Shown here: piece after piece, positions 46,515-58,369 of the stretch
How positions within the stretch are numbered: position 1 is the first letter of the stretch
How the letters are laid out: the number at the start of each line of letters is the position of its first letter
Origin: Apostichopus japonicus
Taxonomy: Eukaryota; Echinodermata; Holothuroidea; Aspidochirotida; Stichopodidae
Assembly: GCF_037975245.1 (NCBI RefSeq)
Contig: NC_092561.1
Coordinates: 19,155,508-19,219,507, forward strand
Reading direction: 5' to 3'
Length of the DNA stretch: 64,000 nt
Made by a program: the position numbers and the translations under genes
The notes under the pieces: generated by a model
Database searches by the model: none
What the model was told of the DNA's origin: nothing
What the model saw: the letters and a program-made list of their open reading frames with translations, nothing else

Positions 46515-47725
46515 GTAATATTGCAATTATTTAGAGGCTTTTTCAGATGTTCGAGGATCTTACAGGGAATGTACATACATCACGAGATATCCTTAATTTA
46601 TCCGGGACGATACATAGCATTCGGGGACTGTCCCCGGAAATCGGAGGACATTGCATTGTCTGGTGGTCAGGTATCTTACTCTAACATGTTGTGTAGCGAT
46701 CGGCATTCAAGAGGGTGTAGCATACTTGACTTGGTTATGACATATAACTCTTATCAAGCTGTTTTAATGGGACTCCTTTTTAGCTAATCACCCTGACATT
46801 TGAACGACATTGTGACAGTGGGTACTTTAACGAAGCTTTGGTTATACGGCATTGAATATTACGGTTACAGCCTTTCACGCAAGACATGGTTGAATTATTA
46901 AGGTTATACAGTCTTTATACTGATATCATCATTTCGAACTGTAGTCTAGACGAAATTTAAAATAGATAAACAGCTGTTCAATGTAACTTGTAAACTAATT
47001 ATTATAGGATAATAATTACTCAAACTAAGGCGACGATTCTGTTGTGGACAGTTAATATTTTGCCTAATGTTAGCCTACAAACTCTATACTTATAGGAAGT
47101 ATCACTGCTTTTAAGGAGTCATTCGAAATTACAAAGTAAGCTGAATAAACCAAATTACACATTTAAACCAAACTGAAATATACAATTTAAAAAACAACAA
47201 CATTGAAGCAGATTTCAGACGATTTTTGTTGTGGAGTGGGGGAAGAGGTGGTTGTTCTGTTTGTTTGTTTGTGGGGTTTGTCTTTGCTAAGTTGTACAAA
47301 CAACTTTAAAATTGTAAGGTAAGGATGATGTCAGGCTAGAAATCTTTGGCGTTTGAGACGTTTTCAATGGAAACATAAATACTAAGAACCATGATACACA
47401 ATAACAAAAATGTATGGTGTATCTTGGCGTCAAAGACATAATAATACTGAATTAAAAAATGCTGATGTGTAATGAAAGAAAAGATGTAGAGCAAGCTAGA
47501 TTTGACTAAAAACTACTACAATGTGTAGTAAGTATTAGTAAATAACTTTATTTCTCTACACTAATCCTTAACAACATTCAATTAATAAGATTCACAATTT
47601 AAAAGGAAAACATTGTAATATATATATAGATCATCTCTAATTGCTAAATTGCTTTGTTATTGCATTTTGACAGATAACATGGTACTGGTTACTTGGGACT
47701 ATTAACAATATTTTGCTCATACGTA

Positions 47726-47738
47726 CTATATATATATG

Positions 47739-47785
<47 letters not shown>

Positions 47786-47863
47786 ATAAATATATACATA
47801 TATATATATATATACATACATATATATATATATGCATATATGTATATATGTATATATATATAC

Positions 47864-47896
<33 letters not shown>

Positions 47897-47900
47897 TTTA
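47726..47900. repeat. Compound TA/TGTA microsatellite
   Basis: About 175 bp of TA with interspersed ACATA/TGTATA. Open frames on both strands rich in I and Y are repeat translation. Confidence 0.95.
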
Positions 47901-48408
47901 TAAATAAAATCAGATAATTGAAACAATAACAAAGGCAAATATAATACTTATACATCTTTAAGTCTTTAGATCAATGGAACAATGAAGAAAGTAGCTTTAA
48001 TTAGAGTGTGTGTAAAGTATGTGTCTCCACAGTACTATTGCGTTTATCATCATACACAACTTGAAGCCATTATGAAAAAGATATTTTAAAGAAAATCTTA
48101 TATTATATAAGCAGGAGGGTGTGTTTATGTCGTCACTGTATTGCATTAATCATCATACGTATACACAACGTTAATTCTTTACATGAATTAAATAAAGGTA
48201 AACAGAGGGTGTGTATGTGTCTCCCACCACACGTCTCGTTGACCATCTTACGTACGCAACGTTTATTATGCAAGTAAATGAAGATAATTAAAATAAGTAG
48301 TAGGTGTCTATATGTAGGTGTCTATGCCTTCATTAACCATCTTGTTATCCTCCTTTAGTGTTATTCTAGGGTAAATGCATCATCGAGTAATTGCGGACGC
48401 ATCTTGAG

Positions 48409-48581
48409 TTATATCGTCCTATAATCAACGCAACCAATGCAAGTACAGTGCAAATCTGAATTACCACACCAGCCAGAATTCGAGCAACAGGGACTGTTTC
48501 CGTTTTTATCACAGATGGCTTCTTGACCGTTTGGTGCAATATTGCCATTGAGACACTGACGGTCATCTCTATATGGATTCG
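48409..48581 (-). CDS. Gene 4 exon T: hevein-like terminal module
   Basis: A 173-nt exon. Starts (A)NPYRDDRQC; contains APNGQEAICDKNGNSPCC, then SNSGWCGNSDLHC and CIGCVDYRTI-stop. With gene 3 it keeps the GWCG core of the hevein signature; the position before the last signature Cys is His in all four copies. Confidence 0.78.
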
Positions 48582-49632
48582 CTGAGTAGAAAATAGATGA
48601 AAACGAGAGTTTACATTCACTTACTAAATATACGTTAAGAATGAAGCCGTGAATGTTCGTGATGAAGGCCATTAATAAAGGCAAATATATACACCAAATA
48701 AGTGTTTTGTGTATTAGGTTAAATTTATTAGAAATGGGGAGGAGGAATTGAATTTAAATGAAAATAGCCCATTGAGTATGGAATTAGCCAAATTTCTTGA
48801 CAGTGAAATTATTTAAAATTGACTATATGAAGTGCATTGGGAAGAAGTGCAATAACATAACGAAAATACACTGAAAACACTTTTATTTCTTGATAGGTGT
48901 TTCATTATGTCTTTTATTATTATATATAGAATATATTCCGTGTGCTCCTTTATGTCTTTATGGCAACCCTGAAGAAAATCCACAGATTGGATTCATCCAT
49001 GTTAGTGTGTCTACTCGACTGTTCCCTCGCTAAAATTACTAAATTTGGAGGTGCGTTGTGATTCGTCCAATCAACACTTTGTATACAGCATATTCCATTC
49101 AAGTAGCCTCCCACAAGTTTTTTGTCAATTGCCCAAAGTTTCGCTGCGTTCGGAAAAATCATTCGAGTTTTGAAGGATCTGATCATGATTTTATATTTTA
49201 GATTAACAGCCGAGAATCATTTAAGGCTCGATTTCTCTCCAATTCGTGACTGAAACCAAAACACTGATTAACTAATCCGATAATTACTGTTTCTGTGTAC
49301 AGAGTACTTGCGTATCTGAGGACAATGGGCTTGTCCTTTTGAAGGAGTGTCGTATAAATGACTTCAATTGGAACAGTCTTTTCTGACACGATTTAATCGC
49401 ATTAGAGATGTGCGTATGTATACATGTGTCTGAGTGTGGTTATAACAAAAATATAACCGCAAACCGAAAGTTTTCCCATTAGTAAGAGATCAAAACTCAG
49501 TTCGGTCTCCCCTTAATCCCTCCTTCATTCTCCAACTCCGAACACCCAACCCCACCACTACCACTACCACCCACCCTGCTTCCACTTTCCATGGAGGATT
49601 CGAAAGCTCTATAATTTGTATTATTATCTCAC

Positions 49633-49755
49633 CTGCACATTGTTCTCCGTCCCATGTGTAATCTGTTATGCATGGGCAATCATAGGACCCAATAGTGTTG
49701 ACACAAACTGTATTCGGTATGTCACAGTTAGTGTTACTCTCGCACTCATTTACAT
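49633..49755 (-). CDS. Gene 4 exon S: last cbEGF repeat
   Basis: A 123-nt exon with donor [34 protein letters not shown]. Closest to gene 2 exon S. Confidence 0.86.
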
Positions 49756-50210
49756 CTAATACAAAGAGATAACAGTTAAAATAGATGGATGAATGCATAG
49801 ATTGATTGATGAATAGATGGATGGGATTGATAAACCATAGCAAGGTTATTGAGCAAGTTATCAAGGACTTCTTTGTACTTGTTCACCATTTTACTTTAAG
49901 TGTCAACATTATGTCTTCCTGGGTACAAGTTTTAAACATTATTACAATTATTTAAATTATCACAATTATTACGTCGATCAAGTATCTGAAACCAGGAATG
50001 TGATTATGAGACAGGCATTTAACGAGAAAGGTTAACTTTGAGATGAAGTTGCTGCTTAAGGACACTTAGTGTTCACTAATAAGCCGTCAGAGCTATCAAA
50101 AATGAAAACAGATTTGGCTAAAGTAATAAACAATTAGCAGTAGATAGTAATGCAAATGTGAACTAACTACAGACAACTAACAGATGGAAATTATAATGCT
50201 CTTCTCTCAC

Positions 50211-50336
50211 CTTGGCACCATGATCCTGTATTGTAATAACCCGAATAGCATTCACATGTGTACGATCCCGCTGTATTCACGCAGTAGTACACAGCCTGAT
50301 TACAGTCGTGTTGGTTGAGCTCACATTCGTCAATAT
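50211..50336 (-). CDS. Gene 4 exon E1: cbEGF repeat
   Basis: Class E exon with donor GTGAGA. DIDECELNQHDCNQAVYYC, NTAGSYTCEC, GYYNTGSWCQ. Trp before the last cysteine is unique in the class. Confidence 0.87.
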
Positions 50337-50497
50337 CTGAAAGTTATTAATATATTCCAAAAAATCTAACTTTTCGTTTATAAAATGTTGAAACATAATT
50401 ACCAAGTATTGATAAACATTAAGCAGTAGATATATAATGCAAGGGTTAACTAACTACAGACAACTAAAAAATGGAAATAATAATGCTATTCAGTTAC

Positions 50498-50623
50498 CTT
50501 CGCATATTGATCCTGTTTTGTTATAACCCGCAGAGCATTCACATATGTACGATCCCGCTGTATTCACGCAGTAATTCTCAACCTGATTACAGCCGTGCTG
50601 GTTTAGTTCACATTCGTCAATAT
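50498..50623 (-). CDS. Gene 4 exon E2: cbEGF repeat
   Basis: Class E exon with donor GTAACT. DIDECELNQHGCNQVEN, NTAGSYICEC, GYNKTGSICE. Corresponds to the N-terminal edge exon of the arrays in genes 1 and 2. Confidence 0.87.
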
Positions 50624-50734
50624 CTGAAAATTACGAATATATTCGAAACATGAAACATGTTGTTTATAAAATAGAAGACAAATATTAAGATCACCTTTCT
50701 TGTGTTTGGTGTTAGGCTAGCAGTCGAGATCCCA

Positions 50735-50800
50735 CCACCCCCCCCCCCCCTCCGCCCACCCCACGCACTATTCATTACAAATATGACATTACGTGTCAGC
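50735..50800. repeat. Poly-C tract with exon F relic
   Basis: Poly-C followed by attacaaatatgacattacg and cgtgtcagccg, the same sequence that forms the broken end of exon F in units 1 and 2. Here an intact exon F lies about 200 nt further upstream, so unit 4 holds both a relic and a good copy. Confidence 0.65.
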
Positions 50801-50955
50801 CGCATATCCCTTAACGTTTCACGTATAAATATCGTACATGACAACGGATCATTCAGACGTACTTAATTCAAAAATAAGAAGAAAATGATGGCAAAAATGG
50901 ATTCTTATCTTATTCACCATATAAAACGCACTGTATACGGCATGCAGACACAAAC

Positions 50956-51084
50956 CTTGACATAACGATGACTCTGTTTTGCGATATCCCGACACACATT
51001 GGCATTCGTATGATCCCTCAGTATTCACGCAGTAACTCTCATTCCAACTGCAAAGATGTAGATTAAGATGACATTCGTCCATAT
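50956..51084 (-). CDS. Gene 4 exon F: intact cbEGF repeat
   Basis: A 129-nt exon, acceptor TTTTCAG, donor GTTTGT. Encodes DMDECHLNLHLCSWNES, CVNTEGSYECQC, GYRKTESSLCQ, with six cysteines. It is the intact counterpart of the decayed exons in genes 1 and 2. Confidence 0.83.
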
Positions 51085-51404
51085 CTGAAAATTGTTGTTA
51101 GATATTAGAGAGGTATGGCATTTATTGCATGATGTGAACTGCTAAATTAGAAATATTTCAAAACTTTGCTAATGGTAAAGTGTTACACTTCTACAACTAG
51201 GTTAAAGAAACGTCATTACGACGTACCTACAATCATATGAAAGTATTAGAGGTTATTACGACACAGCTAAGTTTCAAGTAACGTTCGTATTTAAACAACG
51301 TCTTCACAAACACTTTTGGTTAACACGGCCGCATTCAATGTCCGATTTGACACATGGGTGTTAAAAACATGTTGTTTAAATTTGAGAGGCCTCCATGCTT
51401 TTGT

Positions 51405-51980
51405 TTTGACAATATGACCTACGAATGCAATGCAATACTGTCTAAGCAATGGACCTAAAACCACGTTTGTTTCGACAATATGACCTACAAAAACTATGAT
51501 TGACGTGGCCGTGTGTGAACCATGTCCCTAAAGCCACGTTTGTTTCGAGAATATGACCTACGAATACTATCATAGACGTGGCCCTGTCTGAACCATGGCC
51601 CTAAAACCACGTTTGTTTCGTCAATATGAACTACAAAAACTTTGATTGACGTGGCAGTGTGAACCACGGCCCTAAAGCCACGTTTGTTTCTAAAATATGA
51701 CCTATGAATACTATCATAGACGTGGCCCTGTCTGAACCATGGCATGGAAACCACGTTTGTTTCGACAATATGACCTACGAATAGTGTCACAGACGTGGTC
51801 GTGTCTGAACCATTGCCGTAAACCCACGTTTGTTTCGACAATATCTCATACGAATACTATCATAGACATAGCCCTGTCTGAACCATGCCCTAAAACTACG
51901 TTTGTTTCGACAATATGCTTTATGAATAGTCTGATAGACGTGGCCCTGTCTAAACCATGGGCCTAAAACCACGTTCTATA
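51405..51980. repeat. ~73-bp minisatellite, 7-8 copies
   Basis: ccacgtttgtttcg recurs about every 72-73 bp (near 51461, 51535, 51608, 51679, 51752, 51825, 51897). Each unit also holds catagacgtggccctgtctg and gaccta(c/t)gaata. Long frames across the tract on both strands are caused by the repeat. Confidence 0.9.
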
Positions 51981-52059
51981 ATCGTGTTTCGTTACCCATA
52001 TATTTTACTTCCATAGTCTTGGTATTTGTACTTTGTGAAAATAACACACATCAACTTGC

Positions 52060-52185
52060 CTATACACTGTTCTCCGGCCCACTGGTAACCTGTCATACAC
52101 TGACATTCATAGGAACCAACAGTGTTCACGCAAACTGTATTCGGTACGCTACAGTTGTATCTGCCATTCTGGCATTCATCGACAT
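52060..52185 (-). CDS. Gene 4 exon G1: cbEGF repeat with GC donor
   Basis: [38 protein letters not shown]; donor G|GCAAGT, acceptor CTACAG. Lies upstream of the minisatellite as in the other genes. Confidence 0.87.
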
Positions 52186-52486
52186 CTGTAGTACAAGTGA
52201 GAAACATGCTAGATGTTCGAAAGAGATTTATGTATGACACGTGATGTTCGGATTTTATTTGTGTCGGTCATAATAACTGTTTCACCCAAAAGAATGGAAA
52301 ATATAGAAAAATATTTTTTAGGGTACATTGATTAGGGGGCTACAAGCCATACGATGCGTACGCGGTTTTCTCTGAACAACCCAAATTCTTTGCTATCAAT
52401 ATAAGGGTTTGGATGAAGAAAGTAAAATGAATGATAGTCACATCACTACTGCATGTATCACATACACTGTCAATGTTCCTACTGAC

Positions 52487-52615
52487 CTTGGCATATGGTT
52501 TCTGCAGTTCTGTTATAACCAGATACACATTGACATATGTACGAGCCCATAGTATTTACGCAGTAGCTTTCATTCAGACTGCAATTATGTAGGTTAAGGT
52601 CACATTCGTCCAAAT
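52487..52615 (-). CDS. Gene 4 exon D: cbEGF repeat
   Basis: A 129-nt exon, [40 protein letters not shown]; donor GTCAGT. Confidence 0.87.
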
Positions 52616-52794
52616 CTGAAAGTTGGTATAAAGAAAGTGAAATATGATATTCACTTTCAATAAACGTGATAGTTGAAAGCGTAGGTGAGTTTAAATTTAA
52701 CATATTAAATACAAATATCAGGAAACGATTTGTTCAACGACAATAACGTCATTATAACATAACTTTTATACAAATATGATAACATTTTAATACA

Positions 52795-52924
52795 AAGTCA
52801 CCGAAGAAAGAACCTGTGCACGAAACAACCAAACGACCTATCCGCTTTCATTCCCAGTCCCCTGGCATCGAGACTGTGATCGTGTGATCATTATCACGGG
52901 AACATAATGCTACACATGATACTT
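52795..52924 (-). mobile_element. Old U2-headed SINE copy (unit 4)
   Basis: Orthologue of the copies at 9177, 24214 and 38853; same truncation, closest to the unit 3 copy (both lack the GATCGGTCGTTCGGTTG-TTTGATT segment length of units 1 and 2). Confidence 0.7.
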
Positions 52925-53454
52925 GTAATTCAGAATAAAGTTGTTTAACAAATTTCCCTTCCGACTTATGTAACAACGCTCCTTCGTTTCGCTGTTGCTG
53001 TTTACGTAACACTGCATGCATGACACTACGCATGGGATTACAAGAACATTGGAACGAATCATTCCTTCACGGTTACCTTGCAAAATCGTATGCTCTTGAG
53101 ATTAATGGAAATGAAATCAAGTTTTGAATCTTGATTTCGTTCCTAGTATATAGATGAGGGAAAGAATATTTTGTGCACAAATCGGAACAGTATTAATTTG
53201 ACACTGAAAAATACAATATGTACGATAGCATATACCACACGAAACAACTAGTAGTCATTAGCAAAGCTTTGACATGCCATTGTATAGACTGCATGGTATA
53301 ACTAAAGCACAACTTGCAAGTCGCCTAATACGTGCTTTTGGCGACATTGTTATTTATTATATGTTACTTGATAAATTATTCAATAATTATATAATAATTC
53401 AATAATTATTATAAATGATAAATTATTGAACATAAAACTGACAAATATACTTGC

Positions 53455-53580
53455 CATGACATTGGTCTTCATTCCATTCGTACCCTGCTATACATCGGCA
53501 AATATAGGAGCCAATAGAATTGATGCACATTGTGTTCGGTAGACTGCAATTATAACTACCATTCTGGCACTCATCGACAT
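53455..53580 (-). CDS. Gene 4 exon H: cbEGF repeat with GC donor
   Basis: [38 protein letters not shown]; donor G|GCAAGT. Downstream intron has small inverted AATTATTGAAT repeats (about 53365-53430). Confidence 0.87.
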
Positions 53581-53905
53581 CTGTAGCAAAGAGACAGGAC
53601 GAACAAGAAGAGAAAGAATCTCTTATATACTCTTTAACACCATCATTTAGCTACCACGTACCACTGTGTGTAGTTCGTATTTTCTGAAACACCACCACTG
53701 AGCAGCTGCCACCACTGTGCGTAGTTCTTATATTCTTACTTAAACATCACCACTGAGTTGCACAACAAACACATTAAGTTCTCTATATATGATATACTGG
53801 AAAAAGAGACAGACGTTACTTTCTTAAATAGCTCTTTCACCATATCACACATACAGAGGGAGAGAGAGAGAGAGAGAGATAGATATGCCACGTTCGAATA
53901 CCTAC

Positions 53906-54031
53906 CTTGACATACAGATCCTGCCTTGTTGTAGCCAGATCCACAATCACATCTATATGAACCATCGGTATTTACGCAGTAGCTTACATTCAGACTACAA
54001 TTATGTAGATAAAGATCACATTCGTCGATAT
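53906..54031 (-). CDS. Gene 4 exon I: cbEGF repeat
   Basis: DIDECDLYLHNCSLNVS, CVNTDGSYRCDC, GYNKAGSVCQ; donor GTAGGT. A GA-rich run (53857-53881) lies just inside the intron. Confidence 0.87.
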
Positions 54032-54399
54032 CTGAAAGTTAATAACAAAATATTAAAAATATGCAGTTTACTCAAATTGATAATAATTTGATGTGGGGTC
54101 TATCTAATACATGCCAAGTGTATTCATAATAATAAAGTAAGTAATACATTAATTATGCTGCAGAAAAACGGTCATAACTTTTGAAGGTATTATAAAACTA
54201 TAATTTAGTAAAAATTGTTGCGTCTTTTCGATGTCGCTTGTAGGAGAAAATGGTGTTTCTTATGTTAGGACGCCTGCCACTTCGTACTTTGCAGCTTTCT
54301 CTGATATTGTTGGGTTTTATTTTTGTAACATGTCACTGGTTCATTACAACAGTAGTTTCGTTTATATATATATATATATGAATTTCCAATGGATAGAAA

Positions 54400-54788
54400 G
54401 TAAAAAGGGGCTAATTTTAAACCCTGTCCATGTGATGATTGTGGACGTACACCAGCTTATACCAAGCCGTCTCTTTTCGATGAATGTTCAGAGAGTTACG
54501 AAGCAGGCGTGTAATTGTCACACCCATTCCTGCCCCCGTGACTGCCATTTAACGTCCCCCATCAGTCGGACGAGAGTCCGTACCTTAGCATCTGACCAAT
54601 TGAACTTGAAACCATCGAAAGAACAGAACCAAGCGTCAGTTCGCAATTAGACATATATACCAAATCCACGGAAGACTCCGCTTAACAACACTGCAAAGCA
54701 GCCATTTTGAAAAGGTCCCTGGTGAGGATTTGAACATGGAACCTAATCTTAGTGGGGGCTGACACTCTAACCGCTACACAACGCCATA
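54400..54788 (-). mobile_element. tRNA-derived SINE-like element
   Basis: On the minus strand the head (about 54786 down to 54716) reads GGCGTTGTGTAGCGGTTAGA...GTTCAAATCCTCACCAGGG: a tRNA-like A box (TAGCGGTTAGAG) and B box (GTTCAAATCC) about 45 nt apart. The body continues to about 54400 and is shared with 10680-10860, 25850-26075 and 39795-39926. It is the most complete of the four and orthologous to them, so the insertion predates the array. The anticodon-type fold looks degenerate. Confidence 0.65.
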
Positions 54789-54952
54789 TCCCTTTACAGA
54801 TCGAATAATATAACTAGGCTGTATTACATACAATGTACTTTTCACGTAATCCGACCCGTGGTATCTAAACTATCAGTAACAAACAATTACCTCACACACC
54901 CAACTGCAACCACTTACCGTCCAAAGCATACAATGTGTACATACATACTAAC

Positions 54953-55078
54953 CTTGACATAACGATCCTTTTCTGTTATACCCAGGCATACAATGACAGC
55001 TGTATGAACCCATAGTATTCATGCAGTAGCCTTCATTCAGACTGCAATTATGCAGGTTAAAATGACATTCGTCAATAT
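54953..55078 (-). CDS. Gene 4 exon J: cbEGF repeat
   Basis: A 126-nt exon, acceptor TTTTCAG, donor [45 protein letters not shown]. No counterpart in genes 1-3. Confidence 0.86.
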
Positions 55079-56129
55079 CTGAAAATGGATATTAAATAGA
55101 CGCGGTAAATATTACAATTATTAGAATGGATGTATACAATTCTTTCGATACTATTACAAATATAATTAAAAACAACGATATTAATTACATCGGTATGACG
55201 TATAACACACATAATGAAAACAATGTTATTAGTAACATCGGTATGAAATTTTAAATCCAGGGGTAATTTCTATACTTTCTCTCGATACACATAGAACACA
55301 GATACTACCTTTAATCTTCAAGTTTTGTACCCAAGTAGAAACTGGATCGTGCTATAAATCGATAGCATGTACTATTAGGATTACAGTAAGAGCTGACGAT
55401 ATGTGTAATTCCAATAAATCCAGTCATTGTGATTTGTTAGAATTACACATATTCTTGGTACTGACTGTACTCCTAATAGCACATGCTACAGATTTATAAG
55501 ATTTGTCAGCACAATCCATTTTTGTTAACTGTGGTACAAAGTTTTAAGATTTACAGTAGTTACTGTAAACGCTGTGTGAATCGGCTGATACTTTCGTCAT
55601 TGCAGATTTAGACAACGTCATACAAAATATGTCATAATATGTTTCAAACCTTTGTCTGCCCTGTGTGCTATAAACCTTGTCTAATTGGTTATTTCACTGT
55701 GTAGGTTGTTAATTATTTACAATATATATTGTTGCCCCATATAGTAATATTCAGAGGCTGATAATTATGTTCTAACGACGGAATGCTTTAGTTGTAAAAT
55801 GATCTCCAAATTGTCAACTAAATGTTAATAGAAGCAATTTGTATGTGCGATTTGAAGAAAACAAACGCAGGTACTGAATATTCAAACTAACATTCATCAA
55901 CAACGATTTTTAATAGTCAACGACTTTGCTAATTAAAGCAGAAATATAGTAGAATTTCATTAAGTAAAAGTTCATCATTAATTAGCACAGCGTCTAGTTT
56001 CTGCGCTGTGTATAGATGACAATGAGAGCATTTTCAATGCAATCTGTAAATTCAGAGCCTCGTTTTTTCCTTTTATCCATAGACTTAAGAGACAAACAAA
56101 GAGTCTTGTATTCTATATGCTGCAAAAAC
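55079..56129. other. Intron with foldback and start of 3-kb repeat
   Basis: Non-coding. An imperfect inverted repeat fills about 55340-55520. From about 55530 the DNA is the first copy of the 3-kb repeat unit, which opens with actgtggtacaaagtttt and a TTTACAGTA-GT-TACTGTAAA palindrome. Confidence 0.6.
55340..55520. repeat. Imperfect foldback repeat
   Basis: Left-arm segments gtgctataaatc, tagcatgta, tattagga and atatgtgtaattc recur inverted in the right arm as gaattacacatat, tcctaata, catgcta and gatttata. No transposase. Lies directly beside the junction where the 3-kb triplication begins. Confidence 0.65.
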
Positions 56130-56255
56130 CTTGACATGAAGATCCATTTCTGTGATATCCAGAAAAACATTCACAGTTGAATGATCCAGGTGTATTCACG
56201 CAGTAGCCATCGTTTAAGTTGCAATTGTGTAGATTTAGTCCGCATTCGTCAATAT
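56130..56255 (-). CDS. Gene 4 exon K1: cbEGF repeat
   Basis: A 126-nt exon, acceptor TTGACAG, donor GTTTTTGC, a weak match to consensus. [39 protein letters not shown]. Six cysteines intact. Confidence 0.83.
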
Positions 56256-56955
56256 CTGTCAATTCAGATTCCAAAAATATGATATAAGGGGATCAATAAA
56301 TAATCGTTATTGTGTTATTACAACATATCTGGTTAGACAGTAGGAAGCTTCTATTACTTCGTTCAAGTCATTGGGCCAGATATGTACTACGAAGACAACA
56401 TTATGAATATATATATATATATATGAGTAAGAGGACAAATAGAATATCCCTTGGTATGAGTAACGAATATAAAGCTCTCAGTGTGAGTTAGAGTACTTAC
56501 ATTTGCTATTGAATCTATACTAGATCCTCAAATGTCCCCATTACGAGTGCGAACACACGAGGAAGTCTACAACATTATGAGTACGAGTACAAATAGAATA
56601 CCCTTTGGTATGAGAAACGAGTACAAAGTCATTAAGAGGACTTAATTTTGCTGGAGTATAAATACTAATATAAAGATATCCCTATACTATGCACGAGAAA
56701 TGGGTACATGCCACCTTGCTAGAATACTAGTACCACTATACCGACTCCACTGCTAGTCTGCGTTAGGCTACTATACTCCTCTTACAAAACATTGTGCTAT
56801 GTTTTTGTCTCAGTTTGTCCCTGAGACCTCTAAAGCTCAAGGTTTTAAGCAATGTAGTTATTTTGTGTCCAATTCAACCTGTTATTGAAAGAAACGGCCC
56901 TGGAATACATGTTATGCAAGTCTGAAAGCAAGTCAATTTTCCTTTTGTTCGTCTG

Positions 56956-58030
56956 AGATTTTTTTTATTTTTTTTTTATTTCTCATGACATATACATACA
57001 GGCAAATACAAGATTAACTTAAATTATACAACAGGACAAACCTATTTCAACCCATCGGCAAAGTACAAATTACTGGGATACTCTTCTCAATAATATTAAT
57101 AAAGTCCAAAAACTATGCCAATATCTATCCCAAATATTTGCTTTAATATTCTGCTTAAGAATATCATAGTTAATTTTGAAGTAATATTTTATATATTCTA
57201 GTAAGGAACGAGCTGATGGTATTTTCTTCATCAGTTTGAATTTAAAATATGATAATTTACTAATATTATTATTAAGTTTAATTCGCAGGAAAATCCCCAC
57301 CAAAGAGAACAATATACGTATTATTCAAATCTATCTTAATTCCCACGTTTCAAACCGATTATGTAAATACTTCCAAATCATTCTAACAAAACTACAATCA
57401 TAAAACATATGTTGGATTGTTTCCGTGTTAATGCCACAAAAATTACAAAGACTGTTATCTATGACATTTATAATATTAAGGTATTTCTTAGTAGGGATGA
57501 TCCTGTGAAGTATTCTATATTGAAACCACCTTAGTTGTACGTCATTTGTAAAACGGATGGAACTGAGCAGTATAAAGACCAAGAATCCTCTAAAACACTC
57601 AGGGTCTCACACCATTTTGTATAAGATTTATGTTTAATGCCTGTCGAGTTCAACATTTTGTCATAGACAGACTTACAGCACAAGCTACTGTCACAAAATG
57701 TAACATTAACAAGATTATTTACTGGATTATCATGCTTATAATAGATATTTAAAAAAAAATCGTTCCACGAGGATCTTATTGAAGCAATTATACTGTTATA
57801 TTCAACAACGTTACACGCAACAGAAAAAACTTTCACAAAGAGGTCAAAATTTTAGAAAGAACCTTCCTCATTAATCAAATCATTGATAAAAATAATTCCT
57901 ATCTCAATCCAGTGGCGATAGCATACAGGCCTATCATCAACCAAAAAAGAGCTATTGTTCCAAATTGGATGGCTAAGAATTAAAGTATTATTGTTTAAAG
58001 CGTCAGGATGGCTTACATTTTGAAGGAAAC
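56956..58030 (-). mobile_element. Tx1-like L1 fragment in 3-kb repeat, copy 1
   Basis: Minus-strand L1 3' end with A-tail at 56956. Encodes RWFQYRILHRIIPTKKYLN, then C-x2-C-x8-H-x4-C (LCNFCGINTETIQHMFYDC), the zinc-binding region after the RT of Tx1-type L1 elements, then RMIWKYLHNRF. The frame is broken in several places. Confidence 0.8.
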
Positions 58031-58044
58031 AGTGGAATACAATC

Positions 58045-58160
58045 ATATGCGTCGCACTGTCTGAACGATGGCCTTTAAACCACGTTTGTTTCGACAATAT
58101 GACCTACGAATACTATCATAGATGTAGCTGTGTCTGAACCATTGCCCTAAAACCACTTTC
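58045..58160. repeat. Minisatellite unit in 3-kb repeat
   Basis: One to two units of the ~73-bp minisatellite (ccacgtttgtttcgacaata), in the same position relative to exon G as in the other loci. A copy is at about 61150-61270. Confidence 0.8.
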
Positions 58161-58243
58161 TATAATCGTGTTTTGTTACTCCATTTATTTACTTCCATGG
58201 TCTTGGTATTTGTACTTTGCGAAAATAACATAGATCAACTTGC

Positions 58244-58369
58244 CTATGCACTGTTCTCCGTCCCACTGATAACCTGTTATACACTGGCATTCATAGAAAC
58301 CTACAGTGTTGACGCAAACTGTATTCGGTACGCTACAGTTGTATCTACCATTCTGGCATTCATCGACAT
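58244..58369 (-). CDS. Gene 4 exon G2: cbEGF repeat with GC donor
   Basis: [38 protein letters not shown]; donor G|GCAAGT. Phe replaces Ser in the GSY motif, as in G3 only. Confidence 0.86.

Larger units (their letters stand above)
45265..48408. other. Between candidate exon and gene 4 exon T
   Basis: Duplicate of 32447-35867 with the fibronectin III-like candidate (46445-46514), a complex TA/TG-type tract (47726-47900) and the 3' flank of gene 4. The U2 element is absent. Nothing else supported. Confidence 0.45.

Noticed and set aside
47689-47955. Tyr/Ile-rich frames on both strands
   Set aside because: They come from TA/TGTA microsatellites; the same applies at 1235-1464, 26202-26390 and 39718-39790.
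51494-51972. Frames over the minisatellite (up to 115 codons)
   Set aside because: Periodic sequence with a unit near 73 bp; no splice sites or domain.
54716-54788. A true tRNA gene
   Set aside because: A and B boxes are present but pairing in the stems is poor, and the sequence continues into a SINE body shared by four loci.
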